Made by a program: the position numbers and the translations under genes. From an uncultured Lachnospiraceae bacterium (GTDB taxonomy: Bacteria > Bacillota > Clostridia > Lachnospirales > Lachnospiraceae): a stretch of 64,000 bases of DNA. The stretch spans positions 1 through 64,000 of the forward strand of contig CAMWFQ010000011.1 of assembly GCA_947173495.1 (NCBI GenBank), given 5' to 3'. The notes below the pieces were generated by a model that had not been told where the DNA came from, ran no database searches, and was given only the letters and a program-made list of their open reading frames with translations. Positions 57,241-64,000 of the stretch are shown here, in pieces (positions within the stretch are counted from its first letter, which is position 1; each line of letters begins with the position of its first letter).

Positions 57241-57264
57241 CAGCTGTAAGTGAGTGTTTCATAT

Positions 57265-57310
57265 AAGATAAAATAATCCGGGCGATTTTGGCCCGGATTA
57301 TTTTATCTTT
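57265..57310 (+). terminator. Strong rho-independent terminator
   Basis: A 19-bp stem (57265-57283 with 57291-57309), 7-nt loop, with a U-rich 3' side (TTATTTTATCTTT). It ends the transcript of the AgrA/AgrC/FliD-like genes. Bases after it resemble the start of the terminator-trailing repeat (TATGCACAGGCCC). Confidence 0.92.
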
Positions 57311-57323
57311 ATGCACAGGCCCG

Positions 57324-57367
57324 TTATGTCAAGAAAAATAAGAAATTTCTGATTTTTCTTGACATAA
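57324..57367. repeat. 44-bp near-palindrome
   Basis: Arms TTATGTCAAGAAAAAT (57324-57339) and ATTTTTCTTGACATAA (57352-57367) are exact complements. The 12-nt loop itself holds AGAAATTTCT. A smaller inverted repeat AAAAGTCA/TGACTTTT (57366-57373, 57392-57399) overlaps its end. No gene is present. Confidence 0.85.
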
Positions 57368-57434
57368 AAGTCAAAGATAGTGTTTTACCAGTGACTTTTG
57401 CATCTTAAAGGCCTGAAAAAGCATCCTGCCCCAT

Positions 57435-57510
57435 CAGCCATTGCCTGAAAACGTAAATCTGTTTACAATATAAGTATCAGATATCTTACAGTGTTTTCAG
57501 GTAATGGCTG
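57435..57510. repeat. 18-bp inverted repeat enclosing a promoter
   Basis: The left arm CAGCCATTGCCTGAAAAC (57435-57452) and right arm GTTTTCAGGTAATGGCTG (57493-57510) are complementary except for one G/T position, and enclose 40 bp. A promoter lies inside and partly in the left arm. It could be a pair of operators or a small invertible segment. Confidence 0.75.
57441..57469 (+). promoter_or_regulatory. Promoter of the LytTR/DUF3021 operon
   Basis: TTGCCT at 57441-57446, a 17-bp spacer and TACAAT at 57464-57469. The -35 is inside the left arm of the inverted repeat; transcription would start before the right arm. Confidence 0.55.
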
Positions 57511-57554
57511 AAACAGCTACGGGATTCTTCAACATAAAAAGACGGGAGAAGGAA

Positions 57555-58016
57555 ATGAAGCTGACAATGAACAGGATTATGCAGGGTGAGGATGAGGTGA
57601 TCATCCGATACCGTGATATGAATGAGCAGATAGAAGCCATCGCGCAGCTGGTGCAGGGAAGAGAACAGAAGATACAGGGGTTTCTGGAAGATCAGATCCT
57701 GTTGCTGCGTCCGGAGGAGGTTCTGTATCTGGAGAGTGTGGATGGCACAGCTTTTGCTTATCTGAAGGACCAGGTATGCAGGGTGAGAATGAGCCTCTGG
57801 GAGGCGGTACTGCGTTACGGAGGCAGAGGATTTTTCCGCTGTTCAAAATCCATGGTGATCAATATTTACAGGATCGATCATCTGCGAAGCGAGCCGGGCG
57901 GACGGATCCGTGCCTATATGGAAAACGGGGAGCAGGTAATGATTTCCAGGAAATATGCAAAAAGTCTGCGTCAGATTTTGAAGGGAGGTGCAGGAGAAGA
58001 TGGAGAGCAGGAATAA
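57555..58016 (+). CDS. LytTR-domain regulator (no receiver domain)
   Basis: A 153-residue DNA-binding protein: a short N-terminal region (MKLTMNRIMQGEDEVIIRYRD) and a LytTR domain (about residues 50-150) with FFRCSKSMVINIYRIDHL. Proteins of this size next to DUF3021 membrane proteins form LytTR regulatory systems in which the membrane protein holds the regulator inactive. Start 57555 has GAGAAGGA; the ORF start at 57504 lies in the inverted-repeat region. It overlaps the next gene by 17 bp. Confidence 0.88.
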   Translation: MKLTMNRIMQGEDEVIIRYRDMNEQIEAIAQLVQGREQKIQGFLEDQILLLRPEEVLYLESVDGTAFAYLKDQVCRVRMSLWEAVLRYGGRGFFRCSKSMVINIYRIDHLRSEPGGRIRAYMENGEQVMISRKYAKSLRQILKGGAGEDGEQE

Positions 58017-58485
58017 ATTCCGGGAAAAATTCCTGGATTATCTGAGGGTGGAAATTTCCATCGAATATAAGAGCTGTCTTTATTTTGCCTGTATACTGGC
58101 CTTTTACTTTGTATATCTGCTGATACAGAAGACATATTCCGCAAGTATCCTCTATATGTTTGAGATGGTTATGGCCGCATATGTGATGAGCTATATACAG
58201 GTTTACCTTTTTAGTGACACGGACGGAATAGACAGGCCGGGCATGAAGGGCGGACTTGGTATAGCGGTTTGTACCTGCCTTTATGGAATATGTTCCTTCG
58301 GGCTGGGTTGGTTCGACAAAAAACCTCTGGCTACAATCCTGTTCTCCGGCTATCTTCTGTTTTGCTATCTCTGCGCTTATCTGCTGAACAGAGTCAAGCG
58401 GGCGCTGGATACGGAGCATTTAAACAGGATGCTGTCGGAATTTAAGGAGAGAGCAGGTACGGAAGAAGAGGAAGAGCTATGGTAA
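58000..58485 (+). CDS. DUF3021-family membrane protein
   Basis: A 161-residue protein with four predicted helices (about residues 24-45, 48-68, 83-104, 112-132) and charged ends. The pairing with a LytTR regulator, the size and the YVMSYIQVYLFSD stretch fit DUF3021. It is expected to inhibit or signal to the LytTR protein encoded upstream. GGGAGG lies 11 bases before the ATG at 58000; the GTG at 57988 is the alternative. Confidence 0.8.
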   Translation: MESRNKFREKFLDYLRVEISIEYKSCLYFACILAFYFVYLLIQKTYSASILYMFEMVMAAYVMSYIQVYLFSDTDGIDRPGMKGGLGIAVCTCLYGICSFGLGWFDKKPLATILFSGYLLFCYLCAYLLNRVKRALDTEHLNRMLSEFKERAGTEEEEELW

Positions 58486-58552
58486 ACAGAAAAATAATTT
58501 GCCGTTCACTATAAGGAGTTACAGAAAAAGCAGGAGAAAGAGGAGGGGCATC

Positions 58553-59416
58553 ATGAGCGAGGCGATCAGCATCAGGAATCTTACTAAGAGCTATGGCAGA
58601 CACAGAGGCGTGGAAAATATTTCACTGACGGTGGAGGAGGGGGATATTTTTGGATTCCTGGGGCCCAACGGAGCGGGAAAATCCACCACCATACGAAGTA
58701 TGCTGGGGTTGATCCGGTTCCGGAGCGGGGAGATTCGTCTGCTGGGAAGGGATGCGGTAAGGCAAAGGAGCGAGGTCTTAAAACTGGTGGGATATATGCC
58801 ATCAGAGGCCATGTTCTATCCCTCCATGAAGGTGAAAGATATGATCCGTTTTGCCGCTGAGGCAAGAAAAATGGATTGCCATTCGGAGGCGGAAAAAATT
58901 TGCCGTCTGCTGGAGATAGATGAGGAGAAGAAAATAGAAGAGCTTTCCCTGGGAAACCGCAAAAAGGTCAGCATCGTCTGTGCCATGCAGCACAGGCCAA
59001 AGCTCCTTATTCTGGATGAGCCTACCTCCGGGCTGGATCCGCTGATGCAGGAGAGGTTTTTTCAGCTGCTTCTGGCGTATAACAGAGAGGGCACCACCTG
59101 TTTCCTCTCCTCCCACGTGCTTTCAGAGGTAAAAAGATATTGCAGAAATGTTGCCATCATAAAGGAAGGACGCATTCTGAAAGCGGATACGGTGGAGCAT
59201 CTCTCGAAGTCCGATATGCGCAGAGTAAAGCTGACGGAGAACGGTCAGGAGAAGGAGTTTGTCTATACCGGGCACATGAAGGATCTGGTAAGGGATCTGG
59301 CGGAAAGGAATGTGGAGGATCTTCTGATTGAGGAACCGTCGCTGGAGGAGCTGTTTATGCACTATTTTACAGCAGAGGAAGAGAATGCCGGAAACATTGT
59401 GGAGGGGATAGATTGA
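58553..59416 (+). CDS. ABC transporter ATPase (CcmA/YadG type)
   Basis: A 287-residue ATPase with Walker A GPNGAGKST (about residues 39-47), signature LSLGNRKKV and Walker B LLILDEPTSGLD. The signature differs from LSGGQ but is common in this subgroup of exporters. The C-terminal 70 residues are the usual extension. It drives the permease encoded after the intercistronic repeat. Start 58553 follows AGGAGGGG. As part of a LytTR/DUF3021 operon it may export a toxic compound or lipid; the cargo is not known. Confidence 0.88.
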   Translation: MSEAISIRNLTKSYGRHRGVENISLTVEEGDIFGFLGPNGAGKSTTIRSMLGLIRFRSGEIRLLGRDAVRQRSEVLKLVGYMPSEAMFYPSMKVKDMIRFAAEARKMDCHSEAEKICRLLEIDEEKKIEELSLGNRKKVSIVCAMQHRPKLLILDEPTSGLDPLMQERFFQLLLAYNREGTTCFLSSHVLSEVKRYCRNVAIIKEGRILKADTVEHLSKSDMRRVKLTENGQEKEFVYTGHMKDLVRDLAERNVEDLLIEEPSLEELFMHYFTAEEENAGNIVEGID

Positions 59417-59518
59417 AAATTAAAATTTTCAATCGCGAGATTTGTGTCTGCGCGTTGCTTGCCACAAATCGGTTAAGCCATTCATGGCTTTGCACAACAA
59501 AGCAGCGCAGAAATGGAG
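59412..59518 (+). repeat. Intercistronic repeat element, copy B
   Basis: Related to the element at 22231-22353, with the same hairpin order: ATTGAAAATT/AATTTTCAAT, ATTTGTG/CACAAAT, AAGCCAT/ATGGCTT, GCTTTG/CAAAGC, and the ending GCGCAGAAATGGAG. The first hairpin overlaps the stop codon of the ATPase gene, and the last bases (TGGAG) form the ribosome site of the permease gene. Confidence 0.85.
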
Positions 59519-59524
59519 TAAAAA

Positions 59525-60313
59525 ATGACATTTTTAAAGCATGAATGGAAGATGAGTATAAAATCACTGCTTCTGTGGAGCATATGCACAGGGTTTGCCT
59601 GTTTTGGCTGCATTTTGCTGTTCGGGGGACTGAAGGAGTCTATGGAGGAGATGGCGGATGCCTATGCGCAGATGGGATCCTTTTCAGCGGCATTTGGAAT
59701 GGATAAAATCAGCGTCAGCACCATGGAGGGGTTCTACGCCACGGAGGTTGCCCTGATCTTTGCCATTGGCGGAGCGATGTTCAGTGCCATGACGGGAGCC
59801 TGTATGCTTTCCAAAGAAGAGGAGGGCCATACGGCGGAGTTTCTGTACACGCTTCCTGTTGACCGGAGGTATATTGCCGTATGGAAATATCTGTCGGCGG
59901 TGCTCTTGATCGCAGCCTTTGATCTGCTGGTGATCCTCTGGGAGCTTGCCGGCTTTGCGGCAGCCGGAGAGATGCCGGATGGAGAGAATTACCTTCTTTT
60001 TCACAGCGCCCAGCTTCTGATGCATCTTGAAATAGGAAGCGTCTGCTTTCTGATCTCCGCATGCGGCAGAAAGAAGCAGACGGGAGCGGCACTGGGACTG
60101 GCGATACTTCTGTATGTGGCAGATCTGATGTGCCGGATTGTTCCGGATATTGAGAAGCTTAAATTTGTGACACCCTATTATTTTTCCAATGGGGCGGACA
60201 TTTTTACCGGGGGCAGAGTAGAAGGAAGTATGGCCGGAATCAGCGTGATGGTGACGGCGGCTGCCTTCGCGGCCGCAGTGTGGGTGTGCGGGAGGAAGGA
60301 TTATCGGGCGTAA
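59525..60313 (+). CDS. ABC transporter permease of the LytTR operon
   Basis: A 262-residue membrane protein with about six hydrophobic segments (ABC-2-like). Landmarks are SLLLWSICTGFACFGCILLF, KEEEGHTAEFLYTLPVDRRYIAVWK (typical linker of this permease group) and a C-terminal ending in CGRKDYRA. Its ribosome site (TGGAG) comes from the upstream repeat element. It forms the membrane part for the ATPase at 58553-59416. Confidence 0.82.
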   Translation: MTFLKHEWKMSIKSLLLWSICTGFACFGCILLFGGLKESMEEMADAYAQMGSFSAAFGMDKISVSTMEGFYATEVALIFAIGGAMFSAMTGACMLSKEEEGHTAEFLYTLPVDRRYIAVWKYLSAVLLIAAFDLLVILWELAGFAAAGEMPDGENYLLFHSAQLLMHLEIGSVCFLISACGRKKQTGAALGLAILLYVADLMCRIVPDIEKLKFVTPYYFSNGADIFTGGRVEGSMAGISVMVTAAAFAAAVWVCGRKDYRA

Positions 60314-60420
60314 AGACAGGAAATTTTTCCCGGTTCTTCTTTTTCTATCAACAATGTGGTGGTTTTGGAAGTGCCGATTGTGTAATCGTAATCATGTTTT
60401 ATATTCCAGGAGGAGCTTTT

Positions 60421-61107
60421 ATGTACCGCATATTACTCATAGAGGATGACAAAATCATAGAAGAGCAGGTCAGAGCCCATCTGGAGAAATGGGGCTATCA
60501 TGTGGAGGGCGTCAGAGATTTTGCCAATGTTCTGGCCGATTTCGCAGGGTTTGATCCGCAGCTGGTGCTTCTGGATATCGGTCTGCCCTTTTATAACGGC
60601 TATTACTGGTGCGGTGAGATCCGCAGGCTCTCTAAGGTGCCCATTTTGTTTCTCTCCTCCGCGTCGGACAATATGAACATTGTGATGGCAATGAATATGG
60701 GCGGAGATGATTTCATTGCAAAGCCTTTTGATCTGGATGTGCTTTCCGCAAAAATACAGGCAATTTTGCGAAGAACCTACTCCTTTCAGGGACAGAGCGC
60801 GGTTCTGGAATACGAAGGCGTTTTATTGAATCTTGCGGATATGTCCCTGCTCTATCAGGGAAGAAAATGGGAACTTTCCAAAAACGAATTCAAAATTCTT
60901 CAGATTCTGTTTGAAAATGCCGGCAATGCTGTGAGCAGGGAAAGTATGATGAAGCGGCTCTGGGACAGTGAGTGCTTCGTGGATGACAATACGCTCACGG
61001 TGAATGTGAACAGGCTTCGGAAAAAGATGGAGGAAGCAGGCTTAAAGGATCTGATCCGGACCAGAAAGAATGTGGGATATCAGCTGTGCCGAAACGAGAA
61101 GGACTGA
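60421..61107 (+). CDS. OmpR-family response regulator (BceR-like)
   Basis: A 228-residue regulator. Receiver with IEDD at residues 7-10, Asp52 in LVLLDIGLPF, and Lys in AKPFDLDVL; C-terminal winged helix with NEFKILQILFENAGNAVSRE and TVNVNRLRKKMEEAGL. It is the first gene of a Bce-type detoxification module (regulator, kinase, ATPase, permease). Start 60421 has AGGAGG at 60408-60413; a longer ORF from 60280 would overlap the permease gene. Confidence 0.9.
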   Translation: MYRILLIEDDKIIEEQVRAHLEKWGYHVEGVRDFANVLADFAGFDPQLVLLDIGLPFYNGYYWCGEIRRLSKVPILFLSSASDNMNIVMAMNMGGDDFIAKPFDLDVLSAKIQAILRRTYSFQGQSAVLEYEGVLLNLADMSLLYQGRKWELSKNEFKILQILFENAGNAVSRESMMKRLWDSECFVDDNTLTVNVNRLRKKMEEAGLKDLIRTRKNVGYQLCRNEKD

Positions 61108-61172
61108 ATACGGAATTTTTGGAAGGTGCGGAAGGGCCATAGGTCATATTTAGTCCGGAGAAGGGAAAACAT

Positions 61173-62201
61173 ATGGGTGAGCATTCGAAAGGAAAAAGGC
61201 AGGCCCGGATTGCCGGAGCCTGGATCAGGGAACGTTTTAAAAGTGTGCTGATATACGGAGTCATAGTAGTGATCCTGTACAGTATTGCGGGATTGTACAG
61301 CTATACAGGTGTCATGAAAAATATGGCTTACGGTGTACTTCTGATTGTGTTCTTCGGGTTCTGCTTTTGGGTATGGGATTTTGTGAGATACCGATCCAAA
61401 TGTATGAGACTTTTGGATATTGCAGGAAAGGAGCAGGAGAGGGACCGGAACCTTCCGGAGCCGAAAGGTCTGCCGGAGGAGCTGTATCAGGAGATGATTT
61501 GCGCACTGGAGGCGGAGAAGCAGCAGATACTTTCAGAGTATGATGAGAAGAAGCAGGATATGGCGGATTACTATACCATGTGGATCCATCAGATTAAAAC
61601 GCCTATTGCGGCGATGCGGCTTTTACTGAAAGAAGGGGATCCTGCCGGCAGAGAGCTTTTTAAGATCGAGGAGTATGCAGAGATGGCGCTTCATTATGCA
61701 AGGCTTGAGAGCTTTTCATCCGACCTGCTCTTCAGAAGGCAGGATGTATGCGGTATGGTGAAGCAGGCGGTGAAAAAGTACTCGCTTTTGTTTATCGGCA
61801 GCGGCCTTTCCTTTACGATGGAGGAGTTTTCCTGCGAGGCGGTGACGGATGAAAAATGGCTGGTTTTTGTGTTCGGACAAATCCTTTCCAACGCGCTGAA
61901 ATATACGAAATCGGGGGGCATCAGGATCAGCGGAAGAGACCGCCGGGGGAAGGAGACGAAAGGGCAGGCTGCCAGCGTGGTGATAGAGGACAGTGGTATC
62001 GGGATCCGCAGGGAGGATCTGCCAAGAGTCTTTGAGAGAGGCTTTACCGGCTGTAATGGGAGGCTGGATGAGCGCTCTACGGGAATCGGGCTTTATCTGT
62101 GCAGGCAGATCATGGACAGACTCTCCCACACGATAGAGGTGGAGTCGGAGGCAGGTAAGGGAACGAGGGTGATTCTGGGATTTATTCAGGAGCCAATGTG
62201 A
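61173..62201 (+). CDS. Intramembrane-sensing histidine kinase (BceS-like)
   Basis: A 342-residue kinase with two membrane helices (about residues 25-70) and almost no extracellular loop, as in kinases that sense through a partner ABC permease. Phospho-acceptor His in WIHQIKTPIAAMRLL (about residue 138), N-box LSNALKYTKSGG, G1 VIEDSGIGI and G2 GIGLYLC. It works with the regulator upstream and with the BceAB-like transporter downstream, and should respond to cell-envelope peptides such as bacitracin-like compounds. Confidence 0.9.
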   Translation: MGEHSKGKRQARIAGAWIRERFKSVLIYGVIVVILYSIAGLYSYTGVMKNMAYGVLLIVFFGFCFWVWDFVRYRSKCMRLLDIAGKEQERDRNLPEPKGLPEELYQEMICALEAEKQQILSEYDEKKQDMADYYTMWIHQIKTPIAAMRLLLKEGDPAGRELFKIEEYAEMALHYARLESFSSDLLFRRQDVCGMVKQAVKKYSLLFIGSGLSFTMEEFSCEAVTDEKWLVFVFGQILSNALKYTKSGGIRISGRDRRGKETKGQAASVVIEDSGIGIRREDLPRVFERGFTGCNGRLDERSTGIGLYLCRQIMDRLSHTIEVESEAGKGTRVILGFIQEPM

Positions 62202-62220
62202 CAAAAGTGTAAGATTGGAG

Positions 62221-62264
62221 AGGGAAATGTAAGCCGGATCAATGGCAGTACATTTCCCTTTGTT
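62221..62264 (+). terminator. Terminator after the BceS-like gene
   Basis: AGGGAAATGTA (62221-62231) pairs with TACATTTCCCT (62249-62259), 17-nt loop, followed by TTGTTTTAT. The transporter genes therefore probably have their own promoter. Confidence 0.75.
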
Positions 62265-62293
62265 TTATGATAGAACTGTGAAAATTTTTAACA

Positions 62294-62309
62294 AACGAAC
62301 TTGTTCGTT
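62294..62309. promoter_or_regulatory. Palindromic operator before the BceA-like gene
   Basis: AACGAAC-TT-GTTCGTT (62294-62309). The shape resembles TetR-family operators. It sits in the spacer of a possible promoter, TTTAAC at 62287-62292 and TATGTA at 62309-62314. No TetR gene is in the window. Confidence 0.5.
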
Positions 62310-62369
62310 ATGTAAATATTGTGCTGACGCCCAAATTTGCAGGTGTTGGCAGCATGGAGGAAAAGCAAA

Positions 62370-63155
62370 ATGGCTCTTTTGGAAGTGAAAAATTTGAAAA
62401 AAGTCTATACCACCCGTTTCGGGGCATTGAAGGTGCAGGCTCTCGAGCAGGTGAATTTTTCGGTGGAGAAGGGGGAGTATGTTGCAATCATGGGAGAGTC
62501 CGGATCCGGAAAAACAACTCTTCTCAACATACTGGCGTCTCTGGATAAGGCCAGCAGCGGTCAGGTACTTTTAAACGGGAGGGATCTGGCAACGGTAAAG
62601 GCCTCGGAGCTGTGCGCCTTCAGGAGAGAGCATTTGGGATTTGTGTTTCAGGATTTTAACCTGTTGGACACGCTTTCTCTGAAGGATAATATTTTCCTGC
62701 CGCTGGTGCTCTCAGGAACGGATTACGGGGAAATGCAAAAGAGATTGCTTCCGCTGGCGGAAAAGCTTTCTGTTCTTGACATACTGGAAAAGTATCCCTA
62801 CGAGGTATCCGGCGGCCAGAAGCAGCGGGCGGCAGCCTGCAGGGCGCTGATCACAAAGCCCGATATTGTGCTGGCGGATGAGCCCACCGGCGCGCTGGAT
62901 TCCAGGGCGTCCCGGAAACTGCTTTCTTTGTTTCAGGAGATCAACAGAGAGGGACAGACGATTCTGATGGTGACTCACAGCATTCAGGCGGCAAGCCATG
63001 CGGGACGGGTTCTCTTTATCAAGGACGGCTGTGTATTCCATCAGATCTACCGGGGAAATCAGAGTAAGGACGCCATGTACAGATCCATCTCGGATGCCCT
63101 TACCGTGCTGCAGACGGAGACAGAAGTTCAAAAGGAAGGAGAGGCGGAGGAATGA
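62370..63155 (+). CDS. BceA-like ABC transporter ATPase
   Basis: A 261-residue ATPase with Walker A GESGSGKTT (about residue 41), signature VSGGQKQR and Walker B VLADEPTGALD. The ATG at 62370 follows GGAGGAAAA. Members couple to large BceB permeases and remove antimicrobial peptides from their targets. It overlaps the permease start by four bases (ATGA), so the two are translationally coupled. Confidence 0.9.
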   Translation: MALLEVKNLKKVYTTRFGALKVQALEQVNFSVEKGEYVAIMGESGSGKTTLLNILASLDKASSGQVLLNGRDLATVKASELCAFRREHLGFVFQDFNLLDTLSLKDNIFLPLVLSGTDYGEMQKRLLPLAEKLSVLDILEKYPYEVSGGQKQRAAACRALITKPDIVLADEPTGALDSRASRKLLSLFQEINREGQTILMVTHSIQAASHAGRVLFIKDGCVFHQIYRGNQSKDAMYRSISDALTVLQTETEVQKEGEAEE

Positions 63156-64000
63156 AAAGGTGGAGGATACTGCCGGGAATGGCTCTTAAGGGCGTGATGG
63201 CAAACAAAACAGCATATTATCCCTATCTTATGGCGGGATGTTTTTCGGTGTTCACTTATTTCGTGTTTACCTCGATCCTGTGGAACGATCTGACGAAAAC
63301 GCTGCCCCGGGCAGCATACGCATGGATCTTTCTGGAGCTGGGAAGATGGCTTCTGGGTGTGATCCTTCTGATCTTCCTGTGCTATGCGAACAGCTTTCTG
63401 ATCAAACGCAGGAAGAAGGAACTGGGATTGTATACGTTGCTGGGACTGGAAAAGAAACATATCGCACTGATGTTGTTTCTGGAAAGTCTCCTGATCTATG
63501 CGGTGGTGACAGCGGGGGGCATTATATTCGGGCTGGTGCTGTCAAAGCTGTTGTTTCTTCTGCTTCTTAAGCTCAGCAATCTTCCCGCTGACGTTAAGTT
63601 TGTGCTGGCGCCTCAGGCATTAAAAAGTACGATGTTCTATTTTGCGGCGGTATTCTTCCTTAATTATCTCCGCCAGCTGTGGGGACTTTCCAGGGTAAGG
63701 CCCATAGAGCTGTTCTCAGAGGGCAGAAAGGGAGAGAAGGAACCAAAGCTCCTGTTTCTCTGGGCGCTTTTGGGAATCCTTACCCTTGGCCTTGGATATT
63801 CCATAGCGATCCGCTCTGAGGTGGACAGTAATATTTTCCTGAATTTTTTTCTGGCAGTGTTTCTGGTGATTGTGGGGACCGGCTTTTTGTTTACCTCGGG
63901 CAGTGTGGCTTTTTTGAAGATTCTGCGGACGAGGCGGGGGATCTATTATAAACCGGCTAATTTTATTACCATCTCCGGTATGTATTACAGGATGAAAAAA
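63152..64000 (+). CDS. BceB-like ABC permease (partial, runs off the window)
   Basis: The first 283 residues of a permease whose stop lies beyond the window. It starts MKRWRILPGMALKGVMANKTA, then has several hydrophobic segments including WLLGVILLIFLCYANSFLIKRRKKELGLYTLLGL, the usual BceB/FtsX landmark, and VRPIELFSEGRKGEKEPK as a cytoplasmic loop. Full BceB proteins are 620-670 residues with ten helices and a large extracellular domain. It forms the transporter with the ATPase upstream, and probably works as sensor for the kinase at 61173-62201. Confidence 0.85.
   Translation, partial: MKRWRILPGMALKGVMANKTAYYPYLMAGCFSVFTYFVFTSILWNDLTKTLPRAAYAWIFLELGRWLLGVILLIFLCYANSFLIKRRKKELGLYTLLGLEKKHIALMLFLESLLIYAVVTAGGIIFGLVLSKLLFLLLLKLSNLPADVKFVLAPQALKSTMFYFAAVFFLNYLRQLWGLSRVRPIELFSEGRKGEKEPKLLFLWALLGILTLGLGYSIAIRSEVDSNIFLNFFLAVFLVIVGTGFLFTSGSVAFLKILRTRRGIYYKPANFITISGMYYRMKK

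Overview
The window looks like a chromosomal segment of a gut-type clostridium, most likely a Lachnospiraceae member (Bacillota). The reasons are the Shine-Dalgarno sites in front of most genes, TTGACA/TATAAT-type promoters, the many LytTR/GHKL and YesM/YesN two-component systems, BceRS-BceAB-type genes, a small Cys-rich 'Hsp90-annotated' protein and many carbohydrate importers. The genus is not resolved. No tRNA, rRNA, CRISPR array, phage or insertion sequence was seen.

Layout. (1) 168-5571: two ABC half-exporters followed by a LytTR response regulator and a GHKL kinase. (2) 5605-9571: a methyltransferase, a P-loop kinase-like protein on the minus strand, a large two-operator palindrome, and a BlaI/BlaR1-like pair with an unusual sensor part. 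(3) 9798-24757: a molybdoenzyme neighbourhood. It holds a CofE-like ligase, a PfkB sugar kinase (minus), a FecBCD-type importer behind a ModE-like operator, a xanthine/uracil-type permease, a MocA-like cytidylyltransferase and a ModE-like regulator (minus), a MATE exporter, an Rpn-family nuclease-like protein, and the FAD, 2Fe-2S and molybdopterin subunits of a xanthine-dehydrogenase-family enzyme. (4) 24847-33184: an iron-sulfur aldo/keto reductase, a GH43 enzyme, a metallo-beta-lactamase-fold protein, a small chaperone-annotated protein and a SNF2/SWIM helicase. (5) 33491-50528: an arabinoside-use region in two parts. The first has a GH51 arabinofuranosidase, an ABC sugar importer and a YesM/YesN pair. 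The second has a LacI regulator with twin operators, a second ABC importer and two GH127 beta-L-arabinofuranosidases in tandem. (6) 50716-53140: a second iron-sulfur aldo/keto reductase, an acetyltransferase and an RpiR regulator with a shortened SIS domain. (7) 53502-57240: an unrecognised protein, an AgrA/AgrC-like pair and a FliD-C-like protein. (8) 57555-60313: a LytTR/DUF3021 pair with an ABC transporter. (9) 60421-64000: a BceRS-BceAB-like module cut by the window end.

How it may work together. The ModE-like gene, the CGTTAT-N12-ATAACG site before the FecBCD-type importer, the MocA-like enzyme and the hydroxylase subunits suggest molybdate uptake, cofactor maturation and a purine-type hydroxylase working as one local system. 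GH51, GH43 and GH127 with two importers point to alpha- and beta-linked arabinofuranosides from plant material.

Non-coding structure is rich. There are at least three dispersed repeat families: a terminator-trailing hairpin element, a roughly 110-bp element that fills the gap between two co-directional genes from stop codon to ribosome binding site, and a 31-bp palindrome. There is also a promoter flanked by an 18-bp inverted repeat (57435-57510). All functional assignments come from reading motifs and gene order; no database search was run.
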